A DNA stretch of 64,000 nucleotides, from contig CM045761.1 of assembly GCA_025200525.1 (NCBI GenBank), positions 139,750,223 through 139,814,222 on the forward strand. Reading direction: 5' to 3'. Position numbers and translations under genes: made by a program. This document shows, piece by piece, positions 57,719 through 64,000 of the stretch. The first letter of the stretch is position 1. Every line of letters starts with the position of its first letter. Source of the DNA: Camellia lanceoleosa (lineage: Eukaryota; Streptophyta; Magnoliopsida; Ericales; Theaceae). The notes beneath the pieces were generated by a model. It saw only the letters and a program-made list of their open reading frames with translations, made no database searches and was not told the origin of the DNA.

Positions 57719-59902
57719 TCAATCCCGAGAGGCCCTCTTCGTTCTCTTCCTCGGAGGGGACTCGAGGGCATTGTCTCCATCAGCGCCGTTATCATCAGAA
57801 GAGTGGAACTCCGAGCCAGAGCCGACGTCACCATCTCCACTCCCTGACTCAGAGCCGGTCTCGGCATCCTCCTCGCTCTCTGATCCCGAGTCAGCATCGT
57901 GGTCCTCGCTCTCAGAGTCAGAGTGCCTGCTTACAGCCTCCTCCATGCCACTAGTCTCAGTGTCATCTCCACTTGAAATCAGCTCTGAGGAGGAGGACGT
58001 CTCCTTTGTCTAGGACTCGTTGCTTCGACCCCGAGTGCCCCTACCTCTGCCCCGACCTCGACGCTCATCCCAGCTGCGTAGTGGGGCCTATCTGCCTCTC
58101 CTCCCCGCCATAGAAAGAAGTGCCACCAGTGCCGCTGGTGCCATCGGTACAGGTGGAATCTTAAAAACAAGCATCAGAGTATCAGGTACAATATGAGTAT
58201 GTTGCAGAGTGTAGTATGCAGTATAAGTATGATGTAGAATGTAGATTCAAAGATAAGTGCAAAGGTGTCAAGACAAAGGTAAGGTAGTATCGCATGTCGA
58301 TGCATGTCGATTATATGAGTATGGCATATCGGTGTAGTGTGGTACACAATAGTACGGGTAAGCAAAGAAATGCACAAGAAGAAGGGAGGATACCTGGATA
58401 TCGTGGAGAGCAAGTAGCGTCTCTCTCCTATGTACCATGTGAACTAGAGAGTCAATCAGCTGGAGGAGACCGTCTGTGTACTCCGTAGGCGCCTGCAAGT
58501 GAAGTTGAACAATCAGTATCCAAAAAGGGAAAAATACGAGATGTAAGTTGTAAAGCACGGTCTATACTTATGGTGCACTTGGAGCCCTGACATACTTATG
58601 CTCCGCCTTCGGTGGCTTTATCGGGATCTGATAGGCTGTCCTGCTCGGTTGCCAACAGGGAATCGCGGTAATAATCACTGGTTAACCGACTGCATGCACA
58701 GTAGGAGGGCCCCCTCCAATATCAGCCTCGGCCGTATGAGTAGCCTCTCCAGCCAAAGGGACACCTGCAGTATCAGCCCACGGGAACTCTAATCAGGGGC
58801 GACATGAGATGAGTCCGGATGAAGGTCACGTAATTCCTGACCTCTCTGAAGAAATCGACGTCCAGCCCTGCCATGTACTGACCTATAGCCTCAACTGGGT
58901 GGATGTCCACTGTCTTCATGGATGCCAAAAGAGGAGTAGGAATGACTAGAGCAGGCATGCTGTGTACGAACCTCTCATCCAGATACCAGGTCTGGCAGAA
59001 TGGACCCTCCAACAAGATCTGATATCGGGAGGTAGCCTAGGATCCAGTATACTAGTTCCATACCCCAGTAGGCATAGCGATCTGCAAATGGAGAATGTGT
59101 TGCTAGTTACTATCAGTTGTCAAGGTATGGATCAGAGCAATAGTAATGGAAACAAAGCAGAAGAGAATACGGGCCACGAATTACGTTATGGGCTACCACC
59201 GTATCAAAGTATCAGCAGTAGTAAGCGAAGGTCATGTTGTCGCGGCGCCTAGGGTGGCAACTACAGTCATAACGCCGAGAGTAAGGCACCTCCAACGTTA
59301 TCTCATCCCTTGGCATTAGGGCAAGGCGAGGAAAGTATGCATAGGCCCAAAGCTACAAATATAATTTGTGAATCAACATGTATGAACAGATATTCAAGTA
59401 GAAAGTGCAAAATAGACGACACAATGTTGAACAGTGATAAAGACAGAATGTGCAAAGCAAAAAACACAATGCATAGGCAAAAATAAAGGCAGAAAGTGTA
59501 AAGCAAAAAGCTTAATAAGTGAGCAGAAATTAAAAGAAAGTGTAGTGCGTACCTCCCAGGTTCTCTAGTAGCCTCCAACCTTGTTCCCCTTCTTGCGGGA
59601 ACTAGAGCTCATATAGTTGTATAAGGTGGCAAGGCTAGCGCCACCCTAGTTATAGAACCGGACCCGGGGCAATGTCACGAAGGCATTCAGCAGGTACAGC
59701 CCTACGGTATTCCACCTGTTTGCAAACAAGGTGGTACCGAGGAGATTGATCAAGAACTCTCATGTATACTGCTCCACCTCCTTCTATGTCTCCAGTTGTC
59801 TCCCGTGGAAGTGGTTATAAAACCAACTGTAGCGAACCATAGCCTATCTGTCTAGCGAAGGGCGCCCCCCGAGTAGATGTATCCATGTCGCCTCCCATCG
59901 GC
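57719..59902 (-). pseudogene. Tat antisense gene 1 (plant mobile domain), multi-exon, 5'-truncated
   Basis: Minus strand, cut at 59902 by LTR copy 7. Likely exons: 59553-59902 (SWFYNHFHGRQLET, EFLINLLGTTLFANRWNTVG, FVTLPRVRFYN, SSSSRKKGNKVGGY), 59185-59352 (LWAYAYFPRLALMPRDEITL), about 58570-59081 (ILLEGPFCQTWYLDERFVHS), 58394-58492 (APTEYTDGLLQLIDSLVHMV), 57719-58159 (Arg-Gly-rich RRGRGRGRGTRGR, long Ser/Asp/Glu tail, basic end PPRKRTKR, TGA). Introns have GT/AG borders. Trp, Gln and Arg codons are often TAG or TGA. The plant mobile domain is found in host and transposon proteins; the acidic tail and basic end suggest a nuclear protein. Confidence 0.75.
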
Positions 59903-61255
59903 TGTAGACGCGCCCTGAGGACTCCCGAGAAAAATCTTGTTCTGTTCTCTAGCATACTACAGTTTGGACTCACCGTCACGGTTCTGAATCTAATCTCGCA
60001 AAGTGCAATACAAGACCGATAAATCACCAAAGAGTCCAAATCCGGCAAATCATTTTTGGAAAACTGATTTTTGTAAAGAAGTGCCAAACATGAACTACTT
60101 TGCCAGATACAGAGTCGCCACCTAAATATTTTGTTTTGGGGGAATTTAGGAAACCCTGACTGGTTGCCTAAGGCCACGTGTCCGTCATCACCAAAGTTGC
60201 CTCGGCTCGGGAACTTCGGTACGATTGGAGAAGGTCATCTATGAGCACCCCCGCTTGCCCGATCAAAGATCGGCCTGTACTAAGCATGATATCTTGTTTT
60301 TGAAAACACATGCGTTCTTATCTCGGTTAATTAGCTAGAATTACTATGTGATGCGCACAATACACAAGTATAGACTAGATCGCCTAATTTGGAACAAAGC
60401 ATCGCATATCCGTTTGTTTGGAAATGGTTTGAAGTTTGCTACTCGCAAGTAGGCTAAAACACGGATTTCAATGAATTGTTCCAATTCAAGTAACCCAACC
60501 TTCACCCACAGGCATTCGAGCAATTATACCACATAAGCAAATAACCTCATGGCAAGCATGCTGTCATGTTAACACTTTTATACATGCAAGATGCTAAAGC
60601 ATAAACACTCACAGTGTAGTCCGAGCCAAAACAAAGAACTAGTTAGTAATCAATGCATGATCTTAATTCATGTCAAGATGGCTAATGCAACACATGCGAA
60701 ATGCAACTAGAAATAGGCTCGGCTATTCTAAGATGGCATATGGGATGTGACAATTCGATACATGTATTCAAGTAGGAATTGAAATACAATGCAGTTAGTA
60801 TGATGCGCCGAGCCCGGTGCATGCAGTACAGATGAATGTATGCAAACATGCGAGCATAAGGATGCTAATCAAAATATGACCTAGAACTAACCATCGTAAG
60901 CGGTTAAATAAAATGGAGAAATAAGTGGGGTTCGAAGACATGCATCACACACACGCACACTTATTACAACAATTGCGCCCTCTCGACGGAGGGACCGAAA
61001 GAATAATACAAATCAACTAATTAATCAACTAACAAGCTAATTAATTATTACACAACTCTTAAATAATTAAACAAATTAATTAAGCTATGAAAAACAGTAA
61101 AGCAGCCTCGGGAAGAGGAACAAATGAATGCTTGGTCGGCTTCGCTCGGAAATCCATTGCCATGTCTCATGTTGCCTCTGTTTGCACTGCTCTGTACCTC
61201 TGAAAATTGTGCCAACTTCTGTGACACTGTTGAACCACCTCATGTACACTGTAGG

Positions 61256-61372
61256 AGGTCATTGACCAAATGGAAAGGCCATCGGCCAAAGGAATGGTGT
61301 CATCGATCACTAATAGGGCTCTCGGCCAGAAATAGTTAGCCGATCGGCACTGAATATGGTCGACCGACCATC
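61256..61372. repeat. 20-bp-type GGCC array, distal (copy 7)
   Basis: GGCCATCGGCCAAAGG, TCATCGATCACTAATAGG, TCTCGGCCAGAAATAG, TAGCCGATCGGCACTGAATA, TGGTCGACCGACC; spacing about 20 bp, more worn than the proximal array. Confidence 0.65.
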
Positions 61373-61649
61373 TCTTCCTGCAGAATGCTCTTGTTGCTAC
61401 AGCAGAGGACAAACAGAGCATGGCAATACATTTACAAGACAATGTTTGCACCACCACCCTCCCTATCATGTCATGAGCTCAAGGGAGTATAGTCCTCGAC
61501 CCTCGGACCATTAATCACGCATTTCAATGCATGATGGCCAAAGGAGCCAAGTGTGCAATTTAATGTCAAATGAAATGCACAAAACACATAAGGGGTCCCA
61601 ACCTCTATCATGCTTGATCAAGAGGCAAGGGAATGCACACACAATGCTA

Positions 61650-62040
61650 TGTAACCTAAGCATGCAAGCAAGCATGCAAGCAACTCAAGCATGCAACAAG
61701 ATTATGCAATGCAACTAACATGCAATAGGCATACAACCTAAATATGCAAACATGTATAGCATGCAACAACATGCAAAATGAAGCAAGCATGCAACAGCAT
61801 GCAAGACAAGCATGCAACATGTAAAGATGCATGGCATAGGTATGTGATAACAATACCAACAATAAGCATGTGACAATGTGTAATGGACCAAGTACGCAAC
61901 AAACATATAAGCATGATGTAAAGTAACAACTTTAAACAACATGGTAAGATGCAACATGAACATGCAAACATGCAAGGCATGTAAAGGTGGACAAGTATGC
62001 AACAACATACAAAATGAGACAAGCATGCGATAACATGGTA
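61650..62040. repeat. CATGCAA-rich degenerate repeats
   Basis: Dozens of AAGCATGCAA / ATGCAACAACATG units. They create His/Cys/Leu-rich minus-strand frames (61656-62026) that are repeat artefacts. Confidence 0.7.
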
Positions 62041-63678
62041 AAATGGACTTAAACTAAAGATGGATAGACCTCAGCCATGCCCAAAATCAGTGGCCAAAAT
62101 GCTATGGAAATGAAGACAAAGGTACATACAAACATTCATACCAATTGCCTATCACCTAAGCATAAGACAGCAACTTTCAAGAACACTTAAAAGGGGGCAA
62201 AGAATGCAAGTATGACAATACTACAAGCTCTGAAATGATGCTATGAATGATGCCAAATCACACAAACAAGCCAAGCAAGGCATACAAGAAAGCCTAAAAC
62301 TTAAGGCTAGCCAAGGAGCTCAAACCATGGCTATGCAAAACATGAAGCAAATGGTAAGTATAATCCAAAATAGTCCTAGATCATGTCAAAATGAACCTAA
62401 AACATGCAAGGACCAAAGCCAAAATAAGCTAGAGTAAAGGGCCAAAAGCATGAGACATGCAAGGCTATAAAAGGGGTGTTACACTACACCTATCAAAACC
62501 AAACATGGCATGACTTAAACCAATAAAATCATAGTTATGGCATGTCAAAGTAAGCCCAAAACCCTACTTAGATGGCATCACAAACACCTAAACATGATGG
62601 CATACACGATGACCCATTCATGAGGCATAAAACATCAACTCTTTAAAGCATTAAAAGAGTGATAAGTGTAAGTATATGAGCATACTTTATGGACTGAAAT
62701 AACATAACAAGTGATGCCAAATCACTGAAATAGCCCAAGTAAAGCATGCTAGTGACTTGGACACTCAAAGCTAACAAGATAGATTGCATGGTAGCTATAC
62801 AAAGCATGGCATATATGATCAATACAATGCAAAACAGAGCTTTAGCATGTTAAAACAAGGCTAAAAGCTTCATGGAGTTGAGCCAAAATATGCAAGAATG
62901 ATAGTCTAACCACAAGATGCATGTTAAGGCAAATGAGAAGATTGCAAGACAAGTACATGAAGCATGTAAGATCCAACTAAACCAACTCAAAATAGAGGTA
63001 AAGCATGACAAAATAACACCAAATACTTGCTAAAATGGAGCTAAAACATGCTAAGCAAACATGCTACCAATATAAGCCATTTGTACTAGCATACAAGACA
63101 ACAAGGAGAGGGGATGACCCTCTCCTTTTTGAGACCTTAAAACACCATCCCCACCACTAAAATCCCTCTGGATTTCAGTGGTGAGAAGGCCAAAACAAGG
63201 TGATCTCAAAGCTTAAAAATAAAGCACAAGAACAAGGCTAAACAAGGCCTAAGAGGGCGTAAACGACCCCAAACACAAAAATGACCTTAATCAAAGATCT
63301 AACGCATGCAAAAATAGAACTTATTGTAGTTTATAGTTAAGCTTAAAACAATAAGAAAGAAGGGCTAAAAGCTTAAGCCAAAATGGGGTATCTAAAGCAA
63401 GAATGCTCACCCTTGAAGAAAACCTTCAAGAACAAGGCTCCAGCACCTTTCTCTTATCAAAACCACCTCAAGAACTCTAACAGTAACTCCCTAGCACCTC
63501 AGCAACCAAGGATGGTGTTCTAGTAGGTGTTTGTGTGCAATAGTAAGACAATACTACACTTTAGAGCAAGAACAAGCACTAAACAAGAGAGAGAGGTCAA
63601 ATATATAGAGAGAGAGAGAGAGATATATCTTATATCTCAAATTTTTAGAACCTCTGAGAAGGGAGGAGGAGCTCCCTT

Positions 63679-63757
63679 CTTATAGAATTCCAAATTCTAA
63701 AGCTTCCTAATCAAGCTAAGCAAAGGTGCAAATCCCTCCATACACGTGTATGGAGGG
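63679..63757 (-). promoter_or_regulatory. LTR core promoter: perfect G-box palindrome and TATA (copy 7)
   Basis: Minus-strand TATAAG at 63679-63684. At 63734-63757 a perfect 24-bp palindrome with central CCATACACGTGTATGG (G-box CACGTG), 50 bp upstream of the TATA. Confidence 0.7.
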
Positions 63758-63831
63758 GGTGAATTGTGCATGCCAGCTGTGACAGCTGGCATAAAATATC
63801 TGCATAAAGAAGATGAACAGGCCTCAGCCAG

Positions 63832-63975
63832 AAAATATGGCCGATCGACCAACAAAGGGCCGACCAACCAAAAAAAGTGTCGATCGGCCAATACTTTTGG
63901 CCGATGGCAGGAAAATAAGGCCGATGGCTTCATGCCTTGGCCGGTGGGTTGAGAGAATGGCCAACAAGCCACCCT
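63832..63975. repeat. 20-bp-period GGCC array, proximal (copy 7)
   Basis: TGGCCGATCGACCAACAAAG, GGCCGACCAACCAAAAAAAG, TGTCGATCGGCCAATACTTT, TGGCCGATGGCAGGAAAATA, AGGCCGATGGCTTCATGCCT, TGGCCGGTGGGTTGAGAGAA, TGGCCAACAAGCC, at about 20-bp steps. Confidence 0.88.
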
Positions 63976-64000
63976 CTTCCCTCAAAAGCAAAAACACAAG

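Larger units (their letters stand above)
32121..64000 (+). mobile_element. Tat/Ogre-type Ty3-gypsy retrotransposon, partial, with nested solo LTRs
   Basis: 5' LTR, PBS, gag, protease, RT, RNase H plus second RNase H, integrase, then two antisense genes; the 3' LTR is outside the window. A second, archaeal-type RNase H and antisense frames between integrase and 3' LTR are known Tat-lineage traits. Insertions: solo LTRs 36003-40125, 45268-53054 (with 47526-51508 inside) and one from 59903 on. The internal region visible without insertions is about 13 kb. It inserted into the minus-strand Tekay-like pol; the 5' flank is TTCCC (32116-32120). Confidence 0.9.
59903..64000 (-). mobile_element. LTR of TGTAGAC family, copy 7 (minus), runs past window end
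   Basis: Starts (LTR 3' end) TGTAGACGCGCC; by alignment with copy 4 only some 180 bp of the LTR 5' end lie beyond 64000. Left flank TCGGC (59898-59902) should recur beyond the right edge. Landmarks: stem near 60262, GGCCACGTGTCCGTCATCA at about 60172, GAGTCGCCACC near 60112, arrays 61256-61372 and 63832-63975, palindrome 63734-63757, TATA 63679-63684. Whether solo or part of a longer element cannot be told. Confidence 0.88.

Noticed and set aside
61656..62026. Cys/His-rich minus-strand frames
   Set aside because: Arise from CATGCAA repeats in LTR copy 7; periodic low complexity, no start context.
1..64000. tRNA or rRNA genes
   Set aside because: No cloverleaf with A and B boxes or rRNA core sequence noticed; only primer-binding sites complementary to tRNA ends.

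Overview
The window is nuclear DNA from a flowering plant, most likely a eudicot. It is almost entirely a nest of LTR retrotransposons, with one plant-type gene remnant (a wall-associated-kinase-like exon) and no intact host gene. Plant hallmarks are Ty1/copia and Ty3/gypsy (Tekay-like and Tat/Ogre-like) elements, very long LTRs, an initiator-Met-tRNA primer site, and in-frame TAG/TGA stops at former Trp/Gln/Arg codons, as expected from cytosine-methylation decay. No rRNA, tRNA, CRISPR or bacterial feature was seen.

Layout. 1-1401: 3' end and 3' LTR of a copia-type element. 1496-2278 (-): broken WAK-like exon. 2279-8543: AT-rich DNA holding two MITE-like elements, a foldback-like element (5277-6940) and a GC-rich gene scrap. 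8549-21478: a complete but dead Tekay-type gypsy element (LTRs 8549-10636 and 19454-21478, TSD AAAGA), with a 3.6-kb solo LTR (15718-19282, TSD ATATG) inserted behind its chromodomain. 21612-32120 (-): a second Tekay-like element, of which one LTR and a pol piece survive. Between them lies a minus-strand LTR (23186-29716) that itself contains a solo LTR of another family (25378-28327). 32121 to beyond 64000 (+): a Tat/Ogre-type element with 5' LTR, PBS, gag, protease, RT, dual RNase H, integrase and two antisense intron-containing genes. It is cut by solo LTRs at 36003-40125, 45268-53054 (itself cut by 47526-51508) and 59903 to past the window end.

Seven LTR copies form one TGTAGAC...CTACA family, 2.9-4.1 kb long. 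The best-preserved copies share a layout: a GC-rich array with a strict 20-21-bp period, a CACGTG palindrome (two or three minus copies), a TATA box, a second 20-bp array about 2 kb downstream in most copies, a CCGATCTTTGATCGG stem, a GACACGTGGCC box, and an internal TGGCGACTCTG resembling the family's own primer-binding site.

Most interesting signal: three unrelated LTR families here carry CpG-rich palindromic cores (GGCCGG-type, CGCTCGAGCG, GTCGAC) in doublets or arrays at 20-22-bp spacing; in two of them the array lies upstream of a TATA box. The core and the period are kept while the spacers differ. This looks like a shared promoter architecture, possibly for a protein reading one face of the helix. 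Nothing in the window is likely to code for a functional protein now; its possible activity is regulatory or as a source of small RNA.
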